From Odiellus spinosus (taxonomy: Eukaryota > Arthropoda > Arachnida > Opiliones > Phalangiidae), in NCBI GenBank assembly GCA_963920705.1, contig OY987232.1, positions 9,717,422 to 9,781,421 on the forward strand: a DNA stretch of 64,000 nucleotides, given 5' to 3'. The notes beneath the pieces are model-generated. The model did not search any database. It was not told where the DNA came from and was given only the letters and a program-made list of their open reading frames with translations. A program made the translations under genes and the position numbers. Positions within the stretch are counted from its first letter, which is position 1, and the number at the start of each line of letters is the position of its first letter. Of this stretch, positions 52,322-63,400 are shown one piece after another.

Positions 52322-53507
52322 TATCTTTTTTTTCGAAAATGTAAAATAACAACCGTTTTTCCCAGATTTAATGGTATTTTCGCTTCGGAATCTGTAGTGA
52401 TGTTAATATCAATCACGTTAAAATTAGAGACGCGTAGCGGGTAGTAATTTATCGGATTACAAATTATATTATGAGGTATATTATCCTTATTGTTTTCTGG
52501 TCGACTAATTATTCGAATTAAGCCACCCCAAGCGTCACCTATCAACTGCGGATAGATGAGGTTAGTATGAATAAATAAACTCATGACCCCCTATTTATAT
52601 CAGCCACGTATTGACCATCTGTATTATTAACTAGATACTTATCAATGAGATTTTCGTCGAAACCTAACATCTTTCCTAACCCGGGGTTGTCTTGACTAAA
52701 TTTAACGGAAAAAATATCCAAATATTCTCTTTGCTCGGGCGTTAATTCAACATCCGGGATGTTATTGAGTCCTACACCGCATTTAAGCTTCACGGTTCCG
52801 TTTTTATTATGTTTAAACGCAAAGTAAGGGCGAATTCGAATCGGTAAACAACGTAGCATTTCGTCTAAAACCGCTTCTATACTTTCGTACGAACCGCGCG
52901 TTAAAGAATACGTTTTAGTTTCAATTATTATCGTATCTTTACTCGTATCTATTTTAGGCAACGCATCATCCAATTTCACTTTATATCTAATCTGGATAGG
53001 AGGAATCTTTCTTAGATCTATTTCTTTAACTTTGCGATCTACGGCTCTAAATGTATAGACTCGTCTACCAGTCAACCACCCATTAGTCTGATCAGGTGGT
53101 ACGCCTAATACATCGGCATACTGATGCGGGAATTTAATAGCTACATCACTGTCACTCGTTCTAATAGTAAATTGTTTACCCTGCAATGAGGGTATTAAAA
53201 AAAATTTTACTTTGTCTTGCGAACCACTTTTTTCTTCACCCTTAATTAGAGTATCTAACAATCGATAGTAGATATGCATATCATCATGTTTCTCACGCTT
53301 AATCAAACCCCCTTTCTTCACATCCATTGAAGCGAATTTATATTCATAATGCGGGTCAGCGTACCTAACCGTAAATTCATTATACCGATCCGTAATGTTA
53401 TCCCATTTCGACGGCATAGTTATTTCCGATACCCCCGCCTCCCATTTACCATCTTCTAAATCTAATGTCGCTGCTAATTGCGTTTTATAACTAGTTTTTG
53501 TATGCAT
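52321..53507 (-). pseudogene. Polinton B penton-like minor capsid protein, frame broken at a G-run
   Basis: Main piece 53507-52581 (308 codons): WEAGVSEITMPSKWDNI (about 22-38) and FKHNKNGTVKLKCGVGL are typical of the Polinton penton-like protein (single jelly-roll). The C-terminal piece 52584-52321 (LIYPQLIGDAWGGLIRII, PLRVSNFNVIDINITTD, VVILHFRKKR) is normally fused to it. The two overlap at GGGGG (about 52586-52590), where one extra base would join the frames. Mutation is the simplest explanation; a slip site is an alternative. Sits at capsid five-fold vertices. Confidence 0.8.
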
Positions 53508-53589
53508 AGACGCGTTACTTGGTAACGTAATATATTATCCTCGCTCGGTGATAACATGGACATGATTAATCGTCGAATGGTTTACAATG

Positions 53590-53775
53590 ATAAGCGAGGG
53601 TTTCATATATAGGTGGTGGGGATTCTCTATCGAGGTCACGGGTGCTTTTAACCTTTACCCTTTGACTTTTTTGACATTTTTGACCTTTAACCTTTGACCT
53701 TTAACCTTTCACCTTAACCCGTTGCATACATCTATTAAACAGGTTTGCTGCACTCGAGGTCCCACTATTACTACT
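53590..53775. repeat. Polinton B right terminal inverted repeat
   Basis: Complement of 38941-39123, with a different number of the short GGTCAAA-type units and an insertion of about 40 bp between the units and the inner CTTATCATTGT block. Confidence 0.9.
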
Positions 53776-53781
53776 CTCGTC
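53776..53781. repeat. Target-site duplication of Polinton B, right
   Basis: CTCGTC, matches 38935-38940. Confidence 0.95.
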
Positions 53782-54334
53782 AAGCTGGAACTGCCTCGTC
53801 ATTAAAGTTAAATTATTATACGCTTGGATAAAACTATTCTGACCGAAATTTGGAGTAAGTGGTTTGTGGGGTACGCTACTCCCGTCGATAGACAACCCAA
53901 TATGATTTAAATTAAAATTTTGAAAGTTAAACGGACATAACTTAAGTTCCCCTAGGTAGGCGCTTTGCGAGACTAAGCCATTAACAATTTTTTTGGGGGT
54001 TAAGCCTGTGAAAAGGTGATCTTGAACTACGCTCATATTTCCCGTAGGTATAGAGAAAGACGTGCACTCTGTTCTATTGATTGGATATTTCGCTCTAGCT
54101 ACCTGTATCACTTTGGCATGTGGGAGACCGATTTCGGGGATCAGTTTCATTTTTCAGCGCGGCAGACTTTATTTCCACGCGACCCATTACATCACCGTGT
54201 AGACAGAAATCGTAGAAATCGAAGTTTGGCTTCCCGAAAACGAATTTCAAATCTACTAAATTTAGTAGATATCGTGGCTGTTGACTTAAATCCAGATGCA
54301 AACGACCGATCATATCAATTAAACCACTCCGGGC
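53782..54334 (-). pseudogene. Polinton A major capsid protein, middle piece
   Basis: Frames 54343-54095 and 54150-53701. They show the second half of a double-jelly-roll capsid protein: LIDMIGRLHLDLSQQPRYLLN, then VIQVARAKYPINRTECTSF, MSVVQDHLFTG, LCPFNFQNFNLNHIGLSIDG. A frameshift lies near 54120. The left end is the Polinton B insertion site; the right end is the insertion site of the inverted-repeat DDE element. Part of one gene with 57816-58269 and 38745-38934. Confidence 0.8.
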
Positions 54335-55936
54335 AAAGAACAACCCAAACTCCCCATAGGAATTTGGGTAACGTAATGTTAAATTTTTTTTGTTTCGCCA
54401 CTGGTAAACTTTTATTGTGATAGTAAACTAGGTTTGTGTTCTCACCTTTCTACCACAAAAATAATCATTTAACCGTTATAGTCTGCGAATGCAAATCAAT
54501 TTAAGTTTAGCTCGATAATGTTGAAGATAGGCCACATCGTTGGATTCGACGATGGAGTAGACTGTCTTCCCCCACCTGAAATCAGTTGAAATTTTGAATA
54601 TTGGTAGATACCCGATGTATAAAGATTCTGGGAAAATATCGTTTTGTAACTGCCATGGGATTTTTCTCAGCAACGATTTAAATTACCCGGAATTTTGACA
54701 TAATTTGAGGTGCGGAAGCCCAAAATGCCTGTAAAAGTGTTCAACCTGCCGAACAACAAAGTTTTGCAGCAAAGCAAATTCAAGGAGTGAGGCACAGACT
54801 ATACAGCTAACTCGTATAGTCTTTGTGTTCTGAAAAAACAAAGAGAAATAACACCCAAAAAGTATACTGTAGTGGTTTTTATTTATAAACACTTTAAGAG
54901 TAATTCGAAGAAAAATAACAATTTTAAAGGCATTATATATCAAACAATGTTAGGTAAATCGTCCAAATCACCAGCATCGTCGCACACTGCACGCAATTTA
55001 GATTGATACCAGCTACCGCTATCTTCGTGTCGTTTATAGCCCAGGTACCAAATAAGGCTGCTAACGTGAGCACAAGTTCCGATGGTCTAGTTCCCACCTT
55101 TGCAGTTGCAATACCACGAAGTAACTGAATCAATCCCGATACCATTAGGAACGTATCGAATCAAAGCTTGATGCGTGGCTGAGGCTGAGAACTGACTCCC
55201 TACGCGAACACGAATTAGGTCTTTTTCCACTTGGCAAACTTCAACGTTGAAAGAGCCGGACTTTTCAATCGTCAAAGCGACGTAAGACTCCGCGCGCTTT
55301 GCTTTAAAGTCGCTCATTACAATGTCTCTTACTTCTACGTCACTAAGTACCGGGAAGTCTTCTAATCCAATCTCGTCAAGTTTATTCCATTGCGAGGGTT
55401 TACGTAGAAGTCCGCGTTCGAGAACTTGTTTAAGCGGGTGTTCGATGGCCTGTGAAGCTACTATTTTACGTACAGACTCCTCCCAATTACCACTGTGGTG
55501 CAGTTCTGGATGAAAAGCGTTAATGAGGGACGCGGCTATGTGAAGCAGTTCCGTTACGTAGGGTATCATGTGGACATGTATACGGTTTTTGAAAAAGCTA
55601 AACATATACTGCAAATGCCCATTCCTTACTTCAACAGGCCATCTTAGATACGTCACTTTCCGCGAACGATTTACTTCCTCTGTGCTTACTTGCTTTTCTC
55701 CTTTTGACAAAAATGAAGGCATTTGTAGCTCCACCCCAAGTTCGGAAAGCATGCTATTAGAATCACGAAATCCTCGATCTGCTAAAACTACGTCATCTAC
55801 TTTAAAGAAAGACTTGAGATCATTTCTGGTTTTTACAGCGTGATTTAAAATACGAGCGTCGTTATTGCGACCGTTGGCAAAGTATGGACCGATAATGTCA
55901 ACAATATAACCCGTAGTAGTGACGAGGGCCATTAGC
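54335..55936. repeat. Left arm of the DDE/SWIM inverted repeat
   Basis: Complement of 56216-57815. Contains the minus-strand copy of the transposase C-terminus and a 3' flank of about 600 bp. Confidence 0.9.
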
Positions 55937-56104
55937 AAAAAGTCTTACCGCAGCAGCTGACTGATGGTTGGCTATTAACTCTTCACGTGACTTGTGGTTG
56001 AGACCAAAATGATGAGGCACGAATCTTTCTGACAAGGCGGCGATGACCATTTTCGTTATGTTCATTACTGTTTGGTCTTGTATTTGAAATATTACAGATA
56101 GCAC
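54950..56104 (-). pseudogene. DDE transposase with SWIM finger, left copy, broken
   Basis: Frame 55938-55087 carries VLADRGFRD (second catalytic Asp), RWPVEVRNG (catalytic Glu) and the first half of a SWIM zinc finger (WYCNCKGGN), where a TAG at 55087-55089 replaces a sense codon present in the other copy. The N-terminal fragment at 56104-55940 (FVPHHFGLNHKSREELIANH) is separated by a deletion that removes the region of the first catalytic Asp. Related to IS5/PIF-Harbinger-type or ISL2EU DDE transposases; the exact superfamily is uncertain. Confidence 0.7.
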
Positions 56105-56152
56105 CTTGTTGGAAACACCAATTCTCAGTTTTACAAGTAACAGTGCTAAGGC

Positions 56153-57211
56153 ATGGAATTAGCTAATTATGTTCGTTTCCATCGTTGCGTACACAAAGGA
56201 CAGCATATTTTCAAACCAATGGCCCTCGTCACTACTACGGGTTATATTGTTGACGTTATCGGTCCATACTTTGCCAACGGTCGCAATAACGACGCTCGTA
56301 TTTTAAATCACGCTGTAAAAACCAGAAATGATCTCAAGTCTTTCTTTAAAGTAGATGACGTAGTTTTAGCAGATCGAGGATTTCGTGATTCTAATAGCAT
56401 GCTTTCCGAACTTGGGGTGGAGCTACAAATGCCTTCATTTTTGTCAAAAGGAGAAAAGCAAGTAAGCACAGAGGAAGTAAATCGTTCGCGGAAAGTGACG
56501 TATCTAAGATGGCCTGTTGAAGTAAGGAATGGGCATTTGCAGTATATGTTTAGCTTTTTCAAAAACCGTATACATGTCCACATGATACCCTACGTAACGG
56601 AACTGCTTCACATAGCCGCGTCCCTCATTAACGCTTTTCATCCAGAACTGCACCACAGTGGTAATTGGGAGGAGTCTGTACGTAAAATAGTAGCTTCACA
56701 GGCCATCGAACACCCGCTTAAACAAGTTCTCGAACGCGGACTTCTACGTAAACCCTCGCAATGGAATAAACTTGACGAGATTGGATTAGAAGACTTCCCG
56801 GTACTTAGTGACGTAGAAGTAAGAGACATTGTAATGAGCGACTTTAAAGCAAAGCGCGCGGAGTCTTACGTCTCTTTGACGATTGAAAAGTCCGGCTCTT
56901 TCAACGTTGAAGTTTGCCAAGTGGAAAAAGACCTAGTTCGTGTTCGCGTAGGGAGTCAGTTCTCAGCCTCAGCCACGCATCAAGCTTTGATTCGATACGT
57001 TCCTAATGGTATCGGGATTGATTCAGTTACTTCGTGGTATTGCAACTGCAAAGGTGGGAACTTGACCATCGGAACTTGTGCTCACGTTAGCAGCCTTATT
57101 TGGTACCTGGGCTATAAACGACACGAAGATAGCGGTAGCTGGTATCAATCTAAATTGCGTGCAGTGTGCGACGATGCTGGTGATTTGGACGATTTACCTA
57201 ACATTGTTTGA
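56153..57211 (+). pseudogene. DDE transposase with SWIM finger, right copy, N-truncated
   Basis: 352-codon open frame. HKGQHIFKPM (14-23) and GYIVDVIGPYFANG (30-43) lead into D74 of ADRGFRD and E123 of RWPVEVRNG. The SWIM finger CNC...GTCAH lies near residues 300-318. The part containing the first catalytic Asp, normally before HKGQ, is absent, so it cannot be active. The first few residues come from spacer DNA. SWIM fingers usually bind DNA or protein partners. Confidence 0.72.
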
Positions 57212-57815
57212 TATATAATGCCTTTAAAATTGTTATTTTTCTTCGAATTACTCTTAAAGTGTTTATAAATAAAAACCACTACAGTATACTTTTTAGGTGT
57301 TATTTCTCTTTGTTTTTTCAGAACACAAAGACTATACGAGTTAGCTGTATAGTCTGTGCCTCGCTCCTTGAATTTGCTTTGCTTCAAAACTTTGTTGTTC
57401 GGCAGGTTGAACATTTTTACAGGCATTTTGGGCTTCCGCACCTTAAATTATGTCAAAATTCCGGGTAATTTAAATCGTTGCTGAGAAAAATCCCATGGCA
57501 GTTACAAAACGATATTTTCCCAGAATCTTTATCCATCGGGTATCTACCAATATTCAAAATTTCAACTGATTTCAGGTGGGGGAAGACAGTCTACTCCATC
57601 GTCGAATCCAACGATGTGGCCTATCTTCAACATTATCGAGCTAAACTTAAATTGATTTGCATTCGCAGACTATAACGGTTAAATGATTATTTTTGTGGTA
57701 GAAAGGTGAGAACACAACCCTAGTTTACTATCACAATAAAAGTTTACCAGTGGCGAAACAAAAAAATTTAACATTACGTTACCCAAATTCCTATGGGGAG
57801 TTTGGGTTGTTCTTT
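56216..57815. repeat. Right arm of the DDE/SWIM inverted repeat
   Basis: Complement of 54335-55936. Ends at CTTTAGCTC, where capsid-gene sequence of Polinton A resumes. Confidence 0.9.
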
Positions 57816-58269
57816 AGCTCTTTTTTGAAACCCTTCGTTAGCGTTAAAATTATCGAAAAATTCCGCTGTATCCCGATAATATAGAGAGCTCGTCAGATGG
57901 CTATTTTGGATCATCGTATGTTAACAGCGTTTGAATCATACTTTTATATGGATAATTTTGAGCAGAGGGGGTAACAGACTTCTCGTTTAAATAAAGGTGA
58001 ACCTCGGGGAACATGCTATGCAGAAATAAATTGGTAGGGGCCAGATTATCCATCGGAGTCGTTACAGTACCGTCGTTGGCATATACCGTAGCTAGCGGGT
58101 GGGAGCCGCTGCTTTTCTTAATTTCCACATGAACGTGCAGCAGAGTTTTTGATAGATCGACGAAAGTCTCGGAGTTCCCGTTGATATGGAAAGTTAAAGA
58201 ATTATTCGAAATAATTGATATTGGATTATGCTCAACCCATTCTCCTGATTTGACACTCGTCTGGGTCAT
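57816..58269 (-). pseudogene. Polinton A major capsid protein, N-terminal piece
   Basis: 58269-57901 holds the first jelly-roll strands (ISIISNNSLTFHINGNSETFVDLSKT, then LFLHSMFPEVHLYLNEKSV and YPYKSMIQTLLTYDD). After a frameshift at about 57900 the coding continues (SSLYYRDTAEFFDNFNANEGF) up to the DDE element at 57815. Compared with the Polinton B capsid it is clearly a different lineage, not a copy. Confidence 0.8.
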
Positions 58270-58416
58270 AGGTACTTCGAATAGGTTGAGTATGAAATTT
58301 ACGCAGCTATTCGAGTGGGGGTGTAGTTATGCCATTTCTATCTTGAAAAAATATCAGATGGAAGGGAATCGTCGAGGTGCTCTCTTCTTCCTAGCCTTCC
58401 TTAATGTGGTCGGGGA

Positions 58417-58626
58417 TTATTTGGCACGCTTATTTTTAAGTCCAGAACCTATCATATCTTGGATGGCTTCGGAGGCGGCGGAAATAGATTCTTTCCCTGC
58501 CATTTTCGAGCGGGATCTTAACGACGCTTTCACAGGTATACCACTCGCGACGTCACCCACGACCTTCCCTACTGTATTTAATAATTTCTTCCCCAAGTAC
58601 GATAAACCCCTTTTAAGTAACGGCAT
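58417..58626 (-). CDS. Polinton A pX-like small virion protein
   Basis: 69 codons. Pattern LLKRGLSYLGKKLLNTVGKVVGDVASG with a basic end (GSGLKNKRAK) corresponds to the pX-like protein of Polinton B (51959-52321), including the GSG-basic terminus. The Tyr/Gly-rich N-terminus of relatives would lie upstream and may be in another frame (58630-58700). Position between the penton-like and major capsid genes matches Polinton B exactly. Confidence 0.6.
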   Translation of the reverse strand: MPLLKRGLSYLGKKLLNTVGKVVGDVASGIPVKASLRSRSKMAGKESISAASEAIQDMIGSGLKNKRAK

Positions 58627-58851
58627 AGCGCTGCGAAGGCGGACGCTAAAATATTACCCAAAACATAACCCCTTTGTACGCTTATGCCCTGATATACAAG
58701 AATCGAACCGTAAACGTCTTGATTTAAAAAAAAATTCATATTCCTCCACGGTATGGTACACCGGCGTCCTCGTGATGTTGACAGTACGTTTAGCTCTATA
58801 CGGGTGACCGCAGATAGAGGGGTGTCTTACTATTATAGCCGAAGCCAGGAT

Positions 58852-59575
58852 CTCAGAGGTGTGAAATGCAGAGTCGCGTGAATCTTACCACGCTCGAATT
58901 GAACTGGGTTTCCGAGGTCATCCATAATATTTATTTCGATTGTCTGCATTTGGTGTGTCGCCACGGGAATATAGCGTGGCCGTGTAAATATAGCGTCTAT
59001 CGTCTCGCCGTCCTGTCCCCTAACACTAATTAATCTAAGAAGTGGAACGTTACGATCCCCCCACGATTGTTTTCTCGGCGACGTCTGAGTATACGAACAG
59101 GGAATGTAAGGACGCGTTCATGTCAATCGTATACGGTGCCCTTGTAGAAGATTCTATCCTTATAATCTCCCCCGTATCCTCGCGGGTGAAGCCTATCATA
59201 TTAGCAATGTGGGTGGGTATGTCCAATTTAACACCATCTTTTAGCGCGACGGAAACACGCTTTCTGAGCGCCCCGTAACTGAACGTCACCCCGTTCCCGG
59301 TACTAAGTTCAATCATCTCCAGAATTTCGTGAACCGTGTTATAATTTCCAGGTGGAATCTGAATTAACCGCTGAAATTTGAATCCCGGGTCCTCGGGTTT
59401 ACCTTCAGTCCAACTACGTCTGAAGTACTCTTGTTTAACGTTGTTCCAACTATGGGGATAGGGTAACTCTGAAAGGCCTACTTCGTAAGGTCCCGAAAAT
59501 TTCACTATTTTCGGTAGTATTATAGGGGAAAAAATTCATCGATGAATCTGAGGGGAGCATGATATAGAAACTGCT
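58852..59575 (-). pseudogene. Polinton A penton-like minor capsid protein, broken
   Basis: The start region (about 59575-59510, SSFYIMLPSDSS) and the 59505-59050 frame (YEVGLSELPYPHSWNNV, then IPPGNYNTVHEILEMI, VSVALKDGVKLDIPTH, TRAPYTID) cover the penton-like body. The C-terminal module (PLLRLISVRGQDGE, YIPVATHQMQTIEINIMDDLG, then HATLHF) is in another frame at about 59040-58852. At least two frameshifts. Equivalent to 52321-53507 of Polinton B but strongly diverged. Confidence 0.75.
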
Positions 59576-59753
59576 CATTGTAGATCATTTTCTCAAACCC
59601 AATCGTAAAAACGGGAATTATAGCCAAGGAACTTTACGAAGTGGTCATCCGTGTTGTCGGTATTTCTTCATCTCTTTATTACTTTTTCAATCTTAAACGC
59701 GAATGTGGCTAGGTCTTTGTAAACCTTTAGAACCTGCTCGGAGTAAAAAGTTA

Positions 59754-60464
59754 CTAAAACTGGCCAGACTTTAAATCTTCAAGCATATATACCGGCGGTT
59801 TCCGCGGTAGTCTTTTAACCACCCTGAACAGCTCCTCCGAAAAGTTTGGTAGGTACCCCTTTTCGAAAAGCCGCTTACTCCTACTTATTCGAACAATATC
59901 CCCCACCTCCAGCGTGTAGGGAATTGGCATAGTCAGACTTTTATCTCCATATAGTATTTCCCAAACTCTTTTGGTGTTTTGTGACGTCACTTCTACCGGT
60001 TTGAATTTGTAGCGGAATGGTATGAATTGTTGTAGCTAGAAAACCAAATCTTGAAGGACGTCTGTATATTTTAATGTACCCTTACCCGTAAAATATCGAT
60101 ACATTGTTGTTTGTGTTGTACGATTCCATCTCTCGATCACGGGATTCACAGCACTCTTAATTTCCGAGTGATGGGTGTAGAATTTTATTCCCCGTTGTTT
60201 CAACTCTTTTTGAACTTCTTGGGCTATAAACTCGGATCCATGATCTGTATTCAAAGAGGCTGGGCTTCTCCCCCTATCGAATATTTGGACCAGCGCCTTG
60301 GCGATCGTCTCACCCCTCTTGTTATTGACGGCTTCGATGAACCCCATTTTACTAAAAACGTCAACACAGGATAAAAGATAGCGTTTTCCCTCGTTATGTT
60401 TGGAAATACGTTGTACGTCGATTAAATCAGCCTGCCAGAGGGCGTCTACACCACTACACTGCAA
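59754..60464 (-). pseudogene. Polinton A integrase, N-terminus missing
   Basis: 60464-60036 has the rve core: D13 in WQADLIDV, D74 in LNTDHGSEF and the catalytic Glu at 111 in NPVIERWNRT. A stop follows, and in another frame 59990-59754 has the chromodomain-like end (LEVGDIVRISRSKRLFEKGY). The N-terminal zinc/helix part should lie above 60460 but the sequence there switches to unrelated AT-rich DNA starting CACTGCAAAAAA, probably another insertion. Confidence 0.8.
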
Positions 60465-63400
60465 AAAATAATGTTCTGAAAAAGGTCTGAATATGTTTTA
60501 TCGTCCAATCTGAAATTGTAATGGAATGTTAATAGTTTTAATATAGTTTAAAACCATATTGGGAATAGGAAATGGATTCAGGTAAACTTTGATGGGTAAA
60601 GCTAATGGTTTGCGGCAAACCTTTACACAGTAGCTATTGGTCGGAAATTAAACTATTCTCAATTATGGTTTGGGGAAACTATTACAGTGAAGCAATTGGT
60701 CTGAAATTAAACCATTTAAATTTTAAGCACGAAACTGCACCTAGTGGTTAATTATAACTCATTCAATTTTATTTGCTATATTTTACAAACCGCGATTGAG
60801 GTTTTAATAGTGATTATTAAATATCCTCAACATAAAGGAAATTGTTTCCGACTGTTTCGTTTTTAAATCTGAACTATTTGCAAGGAGTTAATTTTTATTT
60901 TATATTAAACGTAACAGGTGGCGCTGCGGTTTTCCCTGCGTCGGTTGATAACCAAACTTTGGTAATAGTTCGAAAGGTTTAAACCATTAATAGAAGCAAT
61001 TTCATCATGGGCCGATATTGGCCATTTAATGTTTCCCACATGCATGCGTTTAGTTAGAATTGTTATTCTAAGAATATTACATAGATAACTTCACGAAATT
61101 GTAAATAAATAACCAGAACACCAAGAAAAGTATAGCTCTTTTAAAGTTAATTTGTTAATTAGTTTATATATCAGGTCAACAGATGGCGCTGCGCCTTTTC
61201 ATGTGAAAAATAGCTGCTTTATTATTAAGCTTCGAAGTAATAGACCCTAAAATAAATAAAACGAGCTGGAAATCTACGCCCCCAGCCAAGCAATATTTAA
61301 GAATGTGGGGTATAGAAACGGTGCTAAAAATTAAAAATCACTACTACAGCCATCTATCGTGATAAAAATCTATTAATGACTTTTTTTTCGGTCATTCTTA
61401 AAAATAAAATAGGCTTGGGAAAATTAATTGTTGTATTAAAATTTCTAATTAACCGCAATAAATATTCTCTAATTTTTCGTTATTAAATACGTTGTAATAA
61501 AATATTTAAGCGTAGATAAAACCTTGTGGTGAGCTTTAGTAGCTAAAAAATCATTCACCGTGACTTGTCTGCACCTAAAAGGCCGCGTTATCTCCGTGAT
61601 TTTTTCCCTTATAAAATAACCTTGGAAACGGATAAAAGAGCCGTTAAAAAGCCCCCGTTTGTATTGAAGATGTTCCCTTTTTCCAAGGTTGGTTCAAAGT
61701 ATAGGATTTTCTACACTCTTGTCAGCCTTGAAACTAACAAAAAGAACCGTTAAATAGAACCCGTTTCTACGTAAGATGTTGCCTTTTTTCAAGGTTGAGA
61801 CGAGGTCAGAATTTATGTTATCTTATATTCAAGGTGGTTTACTCTTTATAGGCGCTTAGATAAAAACAGGTTTCGTAAAAAAATTCAGTGATCCGCGGCT
61901 CTGCATTCACGTGACATTAGCAGCCTATACACTATTGTTAGCCACCATGGTGCAAGGAAGAGCTATTCGGCCATTGAGCAGCCCCATAATATACGGAAAA
62001 AGGCAGATTTACTCCCCCTTTTCATCCTAAATGGCGGCGCCTTCATTTTAGCGCGAAGTATTTTCTATAGAGAGTTCTACTTTTGTAATTTGTTATAAAA
62101 AAAAGGGCAATTTGGCCTTGGCTAAGGCTTAACTAGTCGGGTCTATGTTTTAATTTTTTTTTTCAAATAAAACTATTGTGAACTTGAATCATCGTTTTTC
62201 TTATTATTTTAAATTATATAATTAATTATTAATTCTGTGATAGGTTTATATTATTTATTATTATAAGAGTATTTTTAGGATCACGAATCGACAAAAATCA
62301 ATTGTTGTTAGACTCCACTACAAAAGCCCACCGTACTTTACTCTTTCCCTTCTCCGAGAGACCACTCTGGTTACATCACATTGATGTATTTAGTTTGTAA
62401 AAGCAAATGCACGCCTCTTTATCATGTTTCCATTCTTTAGCTCTATTTTCTTTAGTGGAGTAGTACCCGAAGAATGAGCCTCCCTATATCTCCAAGTAAA
62501 CAATTCATAGAGATAACGGAAAGAGCAGCTTTATAAGGTGAACTACAGCTGCAGGGAGATGACATTCAAATATGATAGCACGCGTAAAGTGAGGTTCTCG
62601 ATATCCCAATAAACCAAGAATTTATAGAGATAACGGATAGCGTCAGTTTGTACGCGCTGCAAACTATGGTAGACTAAAACCGAAGCTTTATGGTATACTG
62701 GCACCCCCATTGAGAAAACATCCGAAAATACCTTCAAAAAATACTAAGAAATTTCGTTGACCACGTGGTATAACATTGAGGGACGCGAAATAACTGAACA
62801 AACGACCTTGTACGATACTTTTTCCTCACACTTGGCAGAGAAAAATATATTTGCTCTGGTTTACGAGAGGAATATTTTGTACTGTAGAAGGCAAGCGAAT
62901 TCTAGTCATAGGCGCTGCCTAAAGAGTCAAGCTTGAATAATATTTGTGGTAAAAAAATGGTCATTAAAATCCTGTCAGAGTTAAAAATCCCACAATATCG
63001 GCAAATTTTGTTGAAAAAGTCCCAAATATATTTCAAAAGCCCCAAAAAGTATTTCAAAATTCCCAAAGAGTATTTCAAAAGTCCCACGTTTTATACCGTC
63101 ATGATAAAAATTGTGTTTTTAAATATAAAAATTATATGTTTATTAAGGAGAAGTGAAAGTGTACAAACACTAATTGGGCCCCATAATAAAAATTCCAAAG
63201 GGTATTACAAAATAATCCAAAAAAACACAAAAAACAAGAACAATTCGAAAAAGCAACAGATAGTTAAAAAAATATATACACAAAAAAGGGAAATATATAT
63301 ACAATCTATGGGATCAAAAAAAGTAAAAAGGACAGGGAGTTTAAAAACCAAATATGCATAACACAACAACAACAAAAAAAAAGAAATCATCAATATAATC

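Larger units (their letters stand above)
38941..53775. mobile_element. Polinton B, complete, 14.8 kb
   Basis: Ends AGTAGTAATAGTGGGACCTC in inverse orientation, flanked by CTCGTC duplications. The AGT terminus, six-base duplication, length of 14,835 bp and gene set (protein-primed polymerase, retroviral-type integrase, adenovirus-type protease, packaging ATPase, capsid proteins) identify it as a Polinton/Maverick (adintovirus-like). Inserted in the capsid gene of Polinton A. Left-half genes read right and right-half genes read left, converging at 48191/48237. Confidence 0.97.
54335..57815. mobile_element. Inverted-repeat DDE/SWIM transposon, 3.48 kb, inside the capsid gene
   Basis: Two arms of about 1.6 kb in inverse orientation (54335-55936 and 56216-57815) with a 279-bp spacer. 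Outer ends AAAGAACAACCCAAACTCCC are inverted copies. The arms are nearly identical; visible differences include single bases and small indels, for example near 54446 and 57719. Each arm holds the 3' two-thirds of a transposase gene; the spacer holds part of the N-terminus once. It interrupts the capsid gene of Polinton A. No clear target duplication could be named. Confidence 0.8.
32400..60456. mobile_element. Polinton A (old, nested; limits approximate)
   Basis: The pieces 32460-38934, 53782-54334 and 57816-60456 form one Polinton/Maverick once Polinton B (38941-53775) and the inverted-repeat DDE element (54335-57815) are taken out. Plus-strand genes: a conserved Polinton-associated ORF, a proline-rich ORF and polymerase B. 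Minus-strand genes, read from the right: integrase, penton-like capsid, pX-like protein, major capsid, protease. A packaging ATPase gene was not found. Terminal repeats were not located, and the integrase N-terminus is missing at 60457. Several genes contain short GT-AG introns. Decay is heavy. Confidence 0.75.

Noticed and set aside
38941..53775. Integrated large DNA virus or phage
   Set aside because: Gene set, AGT ends and six-base duplication fit a Polinton (adintovirus-like) completely.
55322..55843. Frames of 63 and 91 codons opposite the DDE/SWIM gene, repeated at 56308-56829
   Set aside because: Mirror shadows of the transposase, duplicated because the element is an inverted repeat.
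62933..63361. 142-codon Lys/Asn-rich frame
   Set aside because: Runs through the 21-bp tandem repeat and A-rich DNA; composition artefact.
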